Position numbers and translations under genes: made by a program. Below, in pieces: positions 52,067 to 60,977 of a stretch of DNA of 64,000 bases; the first letter of the stretch is position 1, and the number at the start of each line of letters is the position of its first letter. Source of the stretch: Clostridiales bacterium (lineage in GTDB: Bacteria > Bacillota > Clostridia > Saccharofermentanales > Saccharofermentanaceae); contig JAFRRJ010000062.1 of NCBI GenBank assembly GCA_017428155.1, forward strand, positions 1 through 64,000, read 5' to 3'. The notes beneath the pieces were generated by a model. It saw nothing but the letters and a program-made list of their open reading frames with translations, was not told the origin of the DNA and did not search any database.

Positions 52067-55000
52067 ATGCCGCTTGATAAAACTATACGTAAAGTTCTTG
52101 TTATCGGATCAGGCCCTATCGTTATCGGTCAGGCAGCCGAGTTCGACTATGCAGGCACACAGGCCTGCAGAGCCTTGAGGGAAGACGGCATCGAGATCGT
52201 GCTCCTTAACTCCAATCCGGCCACCATCATGACAGACAAGACGATGGCAGATAAGATCTACATCGAACCTTTAACACTTACTACAGTAAAGAGAATAATC
52301 GAGACTGAAAGACCTGACTCAATCCTCTCGGGTCTTGGCGGACAGACTGCGCTTACATTGTGCATGCAGCTTGCAAAGGAAGGTTTCCTTGAGTCGCACG
52401 GAGTAAAGCTCCTTGGCTCATCTCCCGAGTGTATCGACAAGGCTGAGGACCGTCAGATCTTCAAGGATACGATGGAATCCATAGGCCAGCCCTGCATTCC
52501 TTCAAAGGTCGTAACTACAGTTGAGGATGCACTGGAATTCGCTGACGAGATCGGTTACCCGGTTATCGTAAGACCTGCTTTCACTTTAGGCGGAACGGGC
52601 GGCGGAATCGCAAATGACAAGGACGAGCTTTTCGAGATCGCGAGAGGAGGACTTGCATTATCACCTATCACTCAGGTCCTGATCGAGCGCGGAATCGCAG
52701 GCTGGAAAGAGATCGAGTTCGAAGTAATAAGAGATAAAGACGGCAACGTAATCACGGTCTGCTCGATGGAGAACTTAGACCCCGTAGGAGTTCACACAGG
52801 TGACTCTATCGTCATAGCTCCTGCAGTAACTCTTTCCGACAAAGAGTATCAGATGTTAAGAACAGCATCACTTAACATCATCGAAGCTTTGGGCGTTGAA
52901 GGCGGATGCAACTGCCAGTTCGCGCTTAATCCGAACTCCTTCGAATATGCGGTAATCGAGGTCAACCCGAGAGTCTCAAGATCCTCTGCACTTGCATCAA
53001 AAGCAACGGGTTATCCCATCGCGAAGGTTGCGACAAAGATCGCGATCGGATACAGGCTTCACGAGATCGTAAATGCCGTAACAGGTCACACATATGCTGC
53101 ATTTGAGCCTGCGCTGGACTATGTTGCAGTCAAGTATCCGAAGTGGCCTTTCGACAAGTTCGTATATGCAAAGAGAGACCTCGGAACGCAGATGAAGGCG
53201 ACGGGCGAAGTCATGTCCATCTCCGATTCATTTGAGAGCGCGCTCATGAAGGCAATCAGAGGTGCGGAGATCTCCGCTGATACACTTCACCTGAAGAAGA
53301 TGGAGGACGTATCCGACGAAGACCTTATGCCGAACTGCATCAAGGCTACCGATGAAAGACTCTTCTACGTCGCGGAAGCGATCAGAAGAGGCGTAGATAT
53401 CAAGATCATCAATGAGAAAACAAAGATCGATATGTGGTTCCTGTCCAAGATCAGGAATCTCGTTGAGTTCGAGAAGGCTATCTCCGGCAAAGAACTCACT
53501 TTCGATGAATATGTAAAGGCCAAGAAGCTTGGTTTTACCGACAAGGCTCTTGCAAGGATCACGGGCAAAAAGCCTGAATATAAGCTCAAGCCGACATTTA
53601 AGATGGTCGATACGTGCGCAGGCGAATTCGAAGCGCACACACCTTACTTCTATGCGACGTATAACACGCCTGAGGAGGGCGGCGAGAATGAGGCCGACTT
53701 CGAGAAGGCAGGCGATAAGGACAAGAAGACAGTCATCGTATTCGGTTCAGGCCCGATCAGGATCGGTCAGGGAATCGAGTTCGACTACGCTGCTGTTCAC
53801 TGCGTAAACGCGCTCCGCAACTTAGGCTACAGAGTCGTTATCGTAAACAACAACCCTGAGACGGTATCCACTGACTTCGACACCGGCGACAGACTCTACT
53901 TCGAACCTCTGACACCTGAAGACGTAATGAATATTGTTGATCAGGAAAAGCCTTTTGGCGTAGTTGTTGCGTTCGGCGGCCAGACTGCCATCAAGCTCAC
54001 GAAAACTCTTTCCGAGAATAACGTTAACATCATCGGAACTTCCGCGGATTCGATCGATATGGCAGAAGACCGTGAGAGATTCGACGAGCTCTTAGAGCGC
54101 CTCGGTATCGCAAGACCTAAGGGATTCTCAGTTCTCACTCTTGAAGAAGCCCTCCATGCCGCAAACACACTTGAATATCCCGTGCTCTTAAGACCTTCAT
54201 ACGTTCTTGGCGGTCAGAACATGATCATCGCCTTCAACGACGAGGACGTTAATGAGTACATGAAGATCATCTTAGCGCAGGGCATCGAGAACCCTGTCCT
54301 CATCGACAAGTACATCCAGGGCAAGGAGATCGAAGTAGACGCGATCTACGACGGCAAGGATGTCCTTATCCCGGGCCTCATGGAACACGTTGAGCGTGCG
54401 GGAATCCACTCCGGTGACTCCATCGCTATGTATCCCGCAAAGCACATCTACGACGATATGTATAAGAAGCTTGCTGATACCACGATCGCTCTCTGCGACG
54501 GCCTTAAGTCAACAGGTATCGTAAATATCCAGTACATCGTAAAGGACAACAGGATCTATGTTATCGAGGTCAACCCGAGAGCATCAAGAACGGTTCCTTA
54601 CATGAGCAAGGTAACGGGCATCCCGATGGTAGACGTTGCCATAGAAGTAAGTCTCGGCACACCTCTTGCCGATATGGATTACGGCACCGGATTCTACAGA
54701 CAGTCACCTTATACCGCAGTCAAGGTTCCGGTATTCTCATTTGAGAAACTCACGGACGTTGATACTCAGCTTGGACCTGAGATGAAGTCCACGGGTGAGG
54801 TATTGGGCGTAGGCAGAAACCTCTCAGAAGCTTTGTACAAGGGCCTCGTAGCAGCAGGCTACAAGATGTACAAACGCGGCGGAGTCTTCATCACGGTAAG
54901 AAATTCCGACAAGATGGAGATCGTTGAGATCGCTAAGAAGTTCGATCTCATGGGCTTCAAGCTCTATGCGACGCACGGTACTGCCGAGGCATTGAGACAG

Positions 55001-56125
55001 GCCGGAATGGAAGTTTCCGAAGTATCGAAGATCCACGAGTCCGATGAGAACAACACAATGACACTCTTAGAGAGCGGCAAGATCAATTACATTATCTCGA
55101 CATCAGCAAAGGGCAGACTCCCTGCGAGAGACTCCGTTAAGCTCAGAAGAAGAGCAGTCATGCTCGGAATTCCGTGCCTTACGGCTATCGATACCGCAGA
55201 CGCCCTTGCTGACTCGCTCATGAGCCACTTCTCCGAGATCAACACAGAGCTTGTCGACATCAACAACATGCGTGATAAGCGCCGTAAGATCAACTTCATC
55301 AAGATGCAGGGTGCAGGCAACGATTATATCTACATCGACTGCATGGAGAGCATGGTATCTTCGCCTGAATCACTCTCTGTCTATATGAGTGACAGACACT
55401 TCGGTGTCGGCGGTGACGGCATCGTTCTCATCGCCCCTTCAAAGGTTGCCGACTGCAGGATGATAATGTTCAATCTTGACGGTTCAGAGGGCATGATGTG
55501 CGGAAATGCGATCAGATGCGTTGCAAAGTACATGTACGATGAACGCGGCCACAAGAAGAGACATATGAAGATCGAGACCAAGAGCGGCATCAAGACACTT
55601 GAGATCATGACATTAGGCGGTGTTGCATCCAGAGTCAAAGTCGACATGGGCAAGGCAGAACTTAATCCGCCGAAGATCCCGTGCACCCTTCCCGGAGACA
55701 GTGCGATTAATGTTCCTGTAAATATAGACGGTGATGAATATAAGATCACGGCAGTATCTATGGGCAACCCGCATGCTGTCGTATTCACGGATCTTGTGGA
55801 TGTTATGGATCTCAATACTATAGGTCCGAAGTTCGAATATTCGACAGACATCTTCCCTGAAAGAGTCAACACGGAGTTCGTTAAGGTCATAGACGAACAC
55901 ACTCTCAAGATGAGAGTCTGGGAGAGAGGTTCCGGCGAGACGATGGCCTGCGGTACCGGCGCCTGCGCAACAGTTGTTGCGGCATGCGAGAACGGCTTCT
56001 GCAAGAAGGGTGAAGACATAAGAGTCATCCTTAAGGGCGGAGATCTCATAATCAACTATACTGACGATACTGTATGGATGACCGGAAACTGCGCCAAGGT
56101 TTTCGAGGGCTCCATGGAGGTTTAA
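52067..56125 (+). CDS. carB-dapF: Carbamoyl-phosphate synthase large subunit fused to diaminopimelate epimerase (CarB-DapF)
   Basis: 1352 residues. Residues 1-1067 are a complete CarB: first ATP-grasp half starting VLVIGSGPIVIGQAAEFDY, second half from VIVFGSGPIRIGQGIEFDY, and an MGS-like allosteric domain ending NTELVDINN. From Met1068 a complete DapF follows (INFIKMQGAGNDYIYIDC), with both catalytic cysteines: Cys1145 in MMCGNAIRC and Cys1295 in MACGTGACA. DapF converts LL- to meso-diaminopimelate for peptidoglycan and lysine; CarB makes carbamoyl phosphate. There is no linker and no ribosome site before Met1068. An out-of-frame ATGcgTGATAA at the junction looks like an ordinary gene boundary shifted by one base. 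ATG 52067 has AGGAGG upstream. Either a true fusion or a one-base sequence error. Confidence 0.85.
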   Translation: MPLDKTIRKVLVIGSGPIVIGQAAEFDYAGTQACRALREDGIEIVLLNSNPATIMTDKTMADKIYIEPLTLTTVKRIIETERPDSILSGLGGQTALTLCMQLAKEGFLESHGVKLLGSSPECIDKAEDRQIFKDTMESIGQPCIPSKVVTTVEDALEFADEIGYPVIVRPAFTLGGTGGGIANDKDELFEIARGGLALSPITQVLIERGIAGWKEIEFEVIRDKDGNVITVCSMENLDPVGVHTGDSIVIAPAVTLSDKEYQMLRTASLNIIEALGVEGGCNCQFALNPNSFEYAVIEVNPRVSRSSALASKATGYPIAKVATKIAIGYRLHEIVNAVTGHTYAAFEPALDYVAVKYPKWPFDKFVYAKRDLGTQMKATGEVMSISDSFESALMKAIRGAEISADTLHLKKMEDVSDEDLMPNCIKATDERLFYVAEAIRRGVDIKIINEKTKIDMWFLSKIRNLVEFEKAISGKELTFDEYVKAKKLGFTDKALARITGKKPEYKLKPTFKMVDTCAGEFEAHTPYFYATYNTPEEGGENEADFEKAGDKDKKTVIVFGSGPIRIGQGIEFDYAAVHCVNALRNLGYRVVIVNNNPETVSTDFDTGDRLYFEPLTPEDVMNIVDQEKPFGVVVAFGGQTAIKLTKTLSENNVNIIGTSADSIDMAEDRERFDELLERLGIARPKGFSVLTLEEALHAANTLEYPVLLRPSYVLGGQNMIIAFNDEDVNEYMKIILAQGIENPVLIDKYIQGKEIEVDAIYDGKDVLIPGLMEHVERAGIHSGDSIAMYPAKHIYDDMYKKLADTTIALCDGLKSTGIVNIQYIVKDNRIYVIEVNPRASRTVPYMSKVTGIPMVDVAIEVSLGTPLADMDYGTGFYRQSPYTAVKVPVFSFEKLTDVDTQLGPEMKSTGEVLGVGRNLSEALYKGLVAAGYKMYKRGGVFITVRNSDKMEIVEIAKKFDLMGFKLYATHGTAEALRQAGMEVSEVSKIHESDENNTMTLLESGKINYIISTSAKGRLPARDSVKLRRRAVMLGIPCLTAIDTADALADSLMSHFSEINTELVDINNMRDKRRKINFIKMQGAGNDYIYIDCMESMVSSPESLSVYMSDRHFGVGGDGIVLIAPSKVADCRMIMFNLDGSEGMMCGNAIRCVAKYMYDERGHKKRHMKIETKSGIKTLEIMTLGGVASRVKVDMGKAELNPPKIPCTLPGDSAINVPVNIDGDEYKITAVSMGNPHAVVFTDLVDVMDLNTIGPKFEYSTDIFPERVNTEFVKVIDEHTLKMRVWERGSGETMACGTGACATVVAACENGFCKKGEDIRVILKGGDLIINYTDDTVWMTGNCAKVFEGSMEV
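55268..55278 (+). other. Junction of CarB and DapF: in-frame ATG with out-of-frame TGATAA
   Basis: ATG (55268-55270) is in the current frame and TGA TAA (55273-55278) is one frame away. ATGCGTGA is the same 8-nt stop/start overlap form used at 4961, 26502 and 47057. One extra base just upstream would make CarB stop at this TGA and DapF start at this ATG. Confidence 0.6.
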
Positions 56126-56775
56126 TGGAAAAAAGCAAAAGAAGCTTCACGGCGGCCATCTTTGATATGGACGGACTTATTCTCGATTCGGAGAGGACAG
56201 TCCTCAAATGCTGGGAAGTGATAGGTGAGAAGTACGGTTTTCCCGATATTGTTACATACGGGATCAGCGTTATCGGAAAGAATAAAAGGTCCACAGTCGA
56301 AGAATTCGAGAGGGTTTACGGCGAGCCCGGTGACAGGTATGAGGCAGAACTCAGACAGATCTATAACGGTATGGAGGTTCCGTTAAAGCCCCATACCATT
56401 GAACTGTTAAGCGCTATGAAGAATGCCGGGATGAAGATCGCTATTGCTTCATCTTCAACAAGAGAAGAGGTTATCTCCCAGCTTACAAAGCTCGGTGCAT
56501 TTAAGTTCTTTGATGCGGCAGTCTGCGGAGATCAGGTCACTAAGTCAAAGCCTGATCCGGAGATATTCCTTCTTGCCTGCGATGCACTGGGTGTAAAGCC
56601 GGAAGAGTCCATAGGACTTGAGGATTCCTTCAACGGGGTAAGAGCGTGCAAGGCGTCAGGCCTTTACACGATAATGGTGCCGGACATAATTCAGCCCGAT
56701 GACGAGATGAAAGGACTTGCGGATGTTATCCTGCCGTCTCTTAAAGACGTTCAGGATTTCTTGAATCTCAAGTGA
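56125..56775 (+). CDS. HAD-superfamily phosphatase, beta-phosphoglucomutase-like
   Basis: 216 residues. Motif I AIFDMDGLILDSE (DxD), motif II IASSSTREEV, motif III lysine in TKSKPDPEIF and motif IV GLEDSFNGVRA are all present, with a helical cap between motifs I and II. This fits the PGMB/phosphatase branch of HAD enzymes. The substrate is unknown. ATG 56125 shares its A with the carB-dapF stop (TAATG). Its last 25 bases overlap the end of the convergent EamA gene. Confidence 0.88.
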   Translation: MEKSKRSFTAAIFDMDGLILDSERTVLKCWEVIGEKYGFPDIVTYGISVIGKNKRSTVEEFERVYGEPGDRYEAELRQIYNGMEVPLKPHTIELLSAMKNAGMKIAIASSSTREEVISQLTKLGAFKFFDAAVCGDQVTKSKPDPEIFLLACDALGVKPEESIGLEDSFNGVRACKASGLYTIMVPDIIQPDDEMKGLADVILPSLKDVQDFLNLK

Positions 56776-57668
56776 TTGTTGTTATAGAGATAGTTCAGCA
56801 CGGATGCGCCGATGATTATCGCGTATCCTGCTATGCTGAGCCAGTCGGGCATCTCGCCAAGGAAGATGAGCCCCAGAAGTGCCGTGAATATTACGGTTGA
56901 GTAGTCGTATATCGATATCTCTTTTGCAGGGCATGCGGCATAGGCCGATGTGATGAATATCTGGCCGAAGCATGCGGAAACGCCGGTCATGCAGCAGTAG
57001 AAGAACTGAAGCCACGTAATAGGCTGATATGTGAATATGATGAACGGTATCAGCGCCACGCATGAGAATGTCGAAAAGAACGCGACCACGACTATTCCGC
57101 GTTCACCTTTAAGTGTGACCTTGCGCAGGAATGTATATGCTATGCCCGCGCATATTCCTCCGATAAGCGCGATCACCAGCGGGAAGATGTCATCACCGCT
57201 GACTCCCAGCGTTCCGAACAGGAATGTGGGCTTAACAACGAATACCGCGCCCGTGATCGCCGTAAGGATCGCTGCCCACTGGAAGCCGTCTGCAGCTTCT
57301 TTAAGAACGATGATCGAAGTCAGCATCGCAAAGAACGGCGAGAGCTTGTTGAGCATCATGGCATCGGACATGTTGGTGTGCGATATCGCATAGAAGTTGG
57401 CAAGAACGCCTATCGTGCCGAATGAGGCACGCATGAGAAGTCCCGGCCAAGAGCCCTTTTTGATCTTGAATTTCTCGGGAGACCTTGCAAGGAGCACATA
57501 GGACATTACGATAGCCACAAGGTTTCTGAAAAAGGCCTTCTGGAATACGGGCATGTCTCCGGCGAGGTTAATGAACAGCGCCATGCATGCGAAAGAAAAT
57601 GACGACAAGAGAAGGTATATGATACCCCGTTTGCGTGGTGATAGCTTTTCCAAAAACCTGACTGTCAC
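56751..57668 (-). CDS. EamA/DMT-superfamily transporter
   Basis: 305 residues with ten membrane segments in two EamA repeats of about 140 residues each (SSFSFACMALFINLAG; SAYAACPAKEISIYDYSTVI). The family exports metabolites such as amino acids or moves nucleotide sugars; the substrate cannot be told. The start is GTG 57668 with AGAGG upstream. The last codons overlap the HAD gene on the opposite strand by 25 bp. Confidence 0.88.
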   Translation of the reverse strand: MTVRFLEKLSPRKRGIIYLLLSSFSFACMALFINLAGDMPVFQKAFFRNLVAIVMSYVLLARSPEKFKIKKGSWPGLLMRASFGTIGVLANFYAISHTNMSDAMMLNKLSPFFAMLTSIIVLKEAADGFQWAAILTAITGAVFVVKPTFLFGTLGVSGDDIFPLVIALIGGICAGIAYTFLRKVTLKGERGIVVVAFFSTFSCVALIPFIIFTYQPITWLQFFYCCMTGVSACFGQIFITSAYAACPAKEISIYDYSTVIFTALLGLIFLGEMPDWLSIAGYAIIIGASVLNYLYNNNHLRFKKS

Positions 57669-57755
57669 AAAGGCCTCTAAATTAACAAAATCTGCAATTA
57701 AGATAAAGTAAGCAGCCGCCGTTGTCTATATAATAAGGCTTAGTCAAAACGTAGA

Positions 57756-57784
57756 TTGACACATTAAGCCGTGCTAAATACAAT
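57756..57784 (+). promoter_or_regulatory. Promoter of the oxidoreductase-QueT-methyltransferase operon
   Basis: Perfect TTGACA (57756-57761), 17 bp, TACAAT (57779-57784). One of the best promoters of the window. Confidence 0.85.
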
Positions 57785-57825
57785 TAGGAAGTTGCATAGA
57801 CTGGAAGGAATAAGAGGTTTTTTAT

Positions 57826-58785
57826 ATGCTTAGAGTCGGTATCCTGGGTTGCGGTTCTATCGCTTCTAAAGTCGCTGACAGCTTGAAGCGCAACAGGAAC
57901 GTCACTATTGCGGGCGTGGCATCACGAGAACGGAGCAAGGCAAAGAAGTTTGCCGCACTTCATTGTCCTGATGCAAAAGTCTTTACGGGCTATGAGAAGC
58001 TCGCTGCTTCCAAAGATATTGATCTTGTATACATCGCTACTCCGAACACATATCACTATGAGCACGCGATCATGTGCATCAAGGAGTATAAGAACATCCT
58101 TGTCGAGAAGCCTTTTGCCATGAGCAAGGCGGAAGCCGACAGCATATTTTTCGAGGCCAAGAACAGAGGCGTATTCGTCGCAGAGGCTATGTGGACTTCA
58201 TACATGCCGCTTCACAAGAAGGCTCTCGAGTGGATCGCAAAGGGCAGGATCGGAGCAGTAAAATATGTTTCCGCAAATCTCGGCTACGACATTGCCAATG
58301 TTCCGAGACTTAACAGCCAGGCCTTAGGCGGCGGAAGCTATTACGATCTTGGTGTATATACGACTAATTTCGCTCTTTCTTTCATGGGCGATGACATAAG
58401 GGTGGCGAGGGTCTTTGCAAGACAGATCTCTTCAGGGATCGACAAGGATACCACATATTCTATGGAATCAGAGGATGGAAGTATTCTTGGAAATTTCTAT
58501 GTCACCATGTGTGCCGATACGGACAAGGACGGTGTGGTCATTGGTGAAAGAGGCAAGATCAAGTTCACCAATATAAATAATTACCGCAAGATAACTCTTC
58601 TGTCGCAGGACGATACACTTTTGGAAGAGGTGGAAGCCAAGGAGGATTATTTGCACGGATACGTTTACGAGTTTGAGAGTTGTGCCAACGCGATCTCAAA
58701 GGGCCTTATCCAGGCGCCTGAGATGCCGTGGGCAAGAACTGTCAGGATCGCGGCGTTAGGCGATGCCATCCGTTCAATGATGTAA
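57826..58785 (+). CDS. Gfo/Idh/MocA-family oxidoreductase
   Basis: 319 residues. The N-terminal NAD(P)-binding fold has VGILGCGSIASKVADSL; VYIATPNTYHYEH and ILVEKPFAMS (the EKP motif) follow, then a C-terminal alpha/beta domain with GGGSYYDLGVY. Such enzymes oxidise sugars, inositols or related diols. The substrate is unknown. It is first in a four-gene operon with a near-perfect promoter. Confidence 0.9.
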   Translation: MLRVGILGCGSIASKVADSLKRNRNVTIAGVASRERSKAKKFAALHCPDAKVFTGYEKLAASKDIDLVYIATPNTYHYEHAIMCIKEYKNILVEKPFAMSKAEADSIFFEAKNRGVFVAEAMWTSYMPLHKKALEWIAKGRIGAVKYVSANLGYDIANVPRLNSQALGGGSYYDLGVYTTNFALSFMGDDIRVARVFARQISSGIDKDTTYSMESEDGSILGNFYVTMCADTDKDGVVIGERGKIKFTNINNYRKITLLSQDDTLLEEVEAKEDYLHGYVYEFESCANAISKGLIQAPEMPWARTVRIAALGDAIRSMM

Positions 58786-58786
58786 T

Positions 58787-59323
58787 ATGCCGGACAGAAG
58801 TATTAGACAGTCTCAGAACAGAAAGCGCATAAAGTTCATTGTTTTCAATGGAATCGTTGCAGCTCTTTATGTGGTCTTCACGGCTCCGTTCGCGAACATC
58901 GCCTACGGTCCCATCCAGGTGAGGATCGCGGAAGTAATGACAGTATTCCCGATATTCTCATGGGGCATGATCCCCGGAGTGACTCTGGGATGCTTCATCG
59001 CAAATCTTATCAATCCCGGCAACTACGGACCTGTCGACATTATCGGAGGAACACTTGCGACACTGATCGCGGGGATCCTCTCATATCTGCTCGGCAAGAA
59101 GAGTGTGTGGCTCGGATTGATACCCCCGGTACTGGTCAACGGGATCATAGTCGGAGGCTATCTCCCGTTCCTTCTCATGGACCAGGGAAGCACGGTTACG
59201 GTTCAGGCAGTGCTCGTAAGTATGCTCTCCGTAGCAGGAAGTGAGGCGGTGCTCCTTATCGTACTCGGAATACCGCTCATATTAGTAATGGAAAAGACAG
59301 GATTGAAGAATAAGTTACCATGA
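58787..59323 (+). CDS. queT: QueT-family transporter (ECF S-component type)
   Basis: 178 residues with about five membrane segments. IVAALYVVFTAPFANIAYGP and QVRIAEVMTVFPIFSWGMIP are the hallmark of QueT, thought to take up a queuosine precursor using the energy-coupling module encoded elsewhere. It starts one base after the oxidoreductase stop. No preQ1 riboswitch lies in front because it is inside an operon. The stop overlaps the next start by four bases (ATGA). Confidence 0.85.
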   Translation: MPDRSIRQSQNRKRIKFIVFNGIVAALYVVFTAPFANIAYGPIQVRIAEVMTVFPIFSWGMIPGVTLGCFIANLINPGNYGPVDIIGGTLATLIAGILSYLLGKKSVWLGLIPPVLVNGIIVGGYLPFLLMDQGSTVTVQAVLVSMLSVAGSEAVLLIVLGIPLILVMEKTGLKNKLP

Positions 59324-59931
59324 CACAGTATTTTGACCCAAACCCGATGACTCCTTCAGAACGTAAGGTTATCCCTTACAGAATGAACGGGATCAACTTC
59401 GAATTCTATACGGATACAGCCGTATTCTCCAGAAAGGAAGTCGACTTCGGAACCAACCTTCTTATCGAGACACTAGTAAAAGACATCAAGGCAAGAGGTC
59501 CGAAGATGGAGCGCTTTGCCGATTTGGGCTGCGGTGTCGGCATAGTCGGGATCGTTATAAAGTCCTGCTTTATGGCTTTTGATGTCACCGGCGTCGACAT
59601 CAACTCAAGAGCTGTTGCACTGGCCCGCGAGAACAGCAAGCTCAACGGCGTCAACTGCAGGTTCATGTCCAGTGACGTGCTCTTCGCAGTAAGAGACGAA
59701 CACTTCGACATTATCGCAACAAACCCTCCCGTAAGAGCCGGCAAGAAAACTGTTTTCGAGTTTTACGAACAGTCCTATGAACTTCTTAATCCGGGCGGAT
59801 ACCTCTATGTGGTGCTCCAGCGCAAGCAGGGCGCGCCCTCTACAATGGATAAGCTTAAAGAACTCTTCGGCAACTGCGAGACTCTTTCCATCGACGGCGG
59901 CTACAGGGTAATGAGAGCGAGGAAAGAATGA
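59320..59931 (+). CDS. RsmC-like class I SAM-dependent methyltransferase
   Basis: 203 residues. FADLGCGVGIVGIVI is SAM motif I, TGVDINSRAVALAREN motif II, and IIATNPPVRAGKKTV contains NPP(V/I)RAGK, typical of RsmC/RlmG-type enzymes that methylate guanine N2 in rRNA. Related single-domain proteins of Bacillota are annotated 16S rRNA methyltransferases. ATGA overlaps join it to its neighbours on both sides. Confidence 0.85.
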   Translation: MTQYFDPNPMTPSERKVIPYRMNGINFEFYTDTAVFSRKEVDFGTNLLIETLVKDIKARGPKMERFADLGCGVGIVGIVIKSCFMAFDVTGVDINSRAVALARENSKLNGVNCRFMSSDVLFAVRDEHFDIIATNPPVRAGKKTVFEFYEQSYELLNPGGYLYVVLQRKQGAPSTMDKLKELFGNCETLSIDGGYRVMRARKE

Positions 59932-60905
59932 GCCTTCCTTATCCTTTTATCGAATCCTACCTGATGTTCTTCATCTACAGTTTCACGGGATGGGTCATCG
60001 AAGTAATCTATTACGGTCTCACCGAAGGAAAGTTTATTAACAGAGGCTTTCTTGCAGGACCTCTTTGTCCTGTTTACGGCCTGGGTTTTTATGCCGCCAT
60101 CTGGATCTTTGAGCCTTTGAATGACAGCTTTTTTATCATCTTCTTCGGTATGGCTACCGCCTGCACGTTAGTCGAGCTTATCGCCGGAGTGATCCTTTAC
60201 CATACCTTCCATATGCGCTGGTGGGATTATTCGGATTACAAGTTCAATTTCAGAGGATATATCTGTCTCAGATTCTATGTTTACTGGGGTATTGCCGCTT
60301 CTTTGGGCATCTATGTTCTTCACCCGGCAGTCAAGTGGCTCATAGCCCATATCAATTATCCCGTAAGGATCGGCATACTGATACTCTTTACTGTGGTCCT
60401 TGTCGCTGACCTTGTAACCACAATCATTACTATCGTAGGCTTCAGGAAGAAGTTCGAAGCGATGGAGAAAGTCGTTACAGGTACAAAGGCAGTGTCAGAC
60501 AAGATCGGGTCGGGCATCTACGGTGCTGTAGATACGCTCGTTACCGTAAGCGAGCCTACGAGGAACCACTACGAGCAATACAGGAAACTCCTGGCTGATA
60601 ACCGTCAGCAGGAAAAGGAACTTGCCGCTCAGCACAGGGCAGAGGAGAAGGCTTTTGCAAATCAGTTCACCGAGGCGGAGAAAGAGAGCATCAGACTTGC
60701 AAAAGAATCTGCTTCCAATGCCGTCGGATCACTTGTCAGATCGTTTAAGAAGAACGAGCAGCGTCTTGTAAGAGTAGTTATGGTCAGGTCAAGTGATGCA
60801 GGTGCTGCAGTCATGAGATTTATCAAGAAAAAGACGGAAAACGACAACGAGGAACTCTTCAATATGGAAGAGGACGAGCCTTCAGAAGAGAAGTCCGGCT
60901 CCTGA
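59928..60905 (+). CDS. PF06541-type (CmpB-like) membrane protein
   Basis: 325 residues. Five membrane segments in the first 180 residues (FFIYSFTGWVIEVIYYGL, NRGFLAGPLCPVYGLGFYA, CLRFYVYWGIAASLGIY) match the family listed as putative ABC transporter type IV. A long charged coiled-coil (about residues 215-265) and an acidic tail follow. No ATPase or binding protein is next to it, so the ABC label is doubtful. It is the last gene of this operon. Confidence 0.8.
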   Translation: MSLPYPFIESYLMFFIYSFTGWVIEVIYYGLTEGKFINRGFLAGPLCPVYGLGFYAAIWIFEPLNDSFFIIFFGMATACTLVELIAGVILYHTFHMRWWDYSDYKFNFRGYICLRFYVYWGIAASLGIYVLHPAVKWLIAHINYPVRIGILILFTVVLVADLVTTIITIVGFRKKFEAMEKVVTGTKAVSDKIGSGIYGAVDTLVTVSEPTRNHYEQYRKLLADNRQQEKELAAQHRAEEKAFANQFTEAEKESIRLAKESASNAVGSLVRSFKKNEQRLVRVVMVRSSDAGAAVMRFIKKKTENDNEELFNMEEDEPSEEKSGS

Positions 60906-60917
60906 TCTTTCTTAATT

Positions 60918-60946
60918 TGAAATAAACACAGGCATTACATATAATA
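60918..60946 (+). promoter_or_regulatory. Promoter of the Mrp-lipoprotein-ispF operon
   Basis: TTGAAA (60918-60923), 17 bp, perfect TATAAT (60941-60946), then TTAGGAGG before ATG 60978. Confidence 0.82.
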
Positions 60947-60977
60947 TTCGCGTCTTAAACGGTTAGGAGGAATAAAT

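Noticed and set aside
55381-56055. Open minus-strand frame of 224 codons
   Set aside because: Antisense to the DapF part of carB-dapF, which carries both catalytic cysteines; no start signals.
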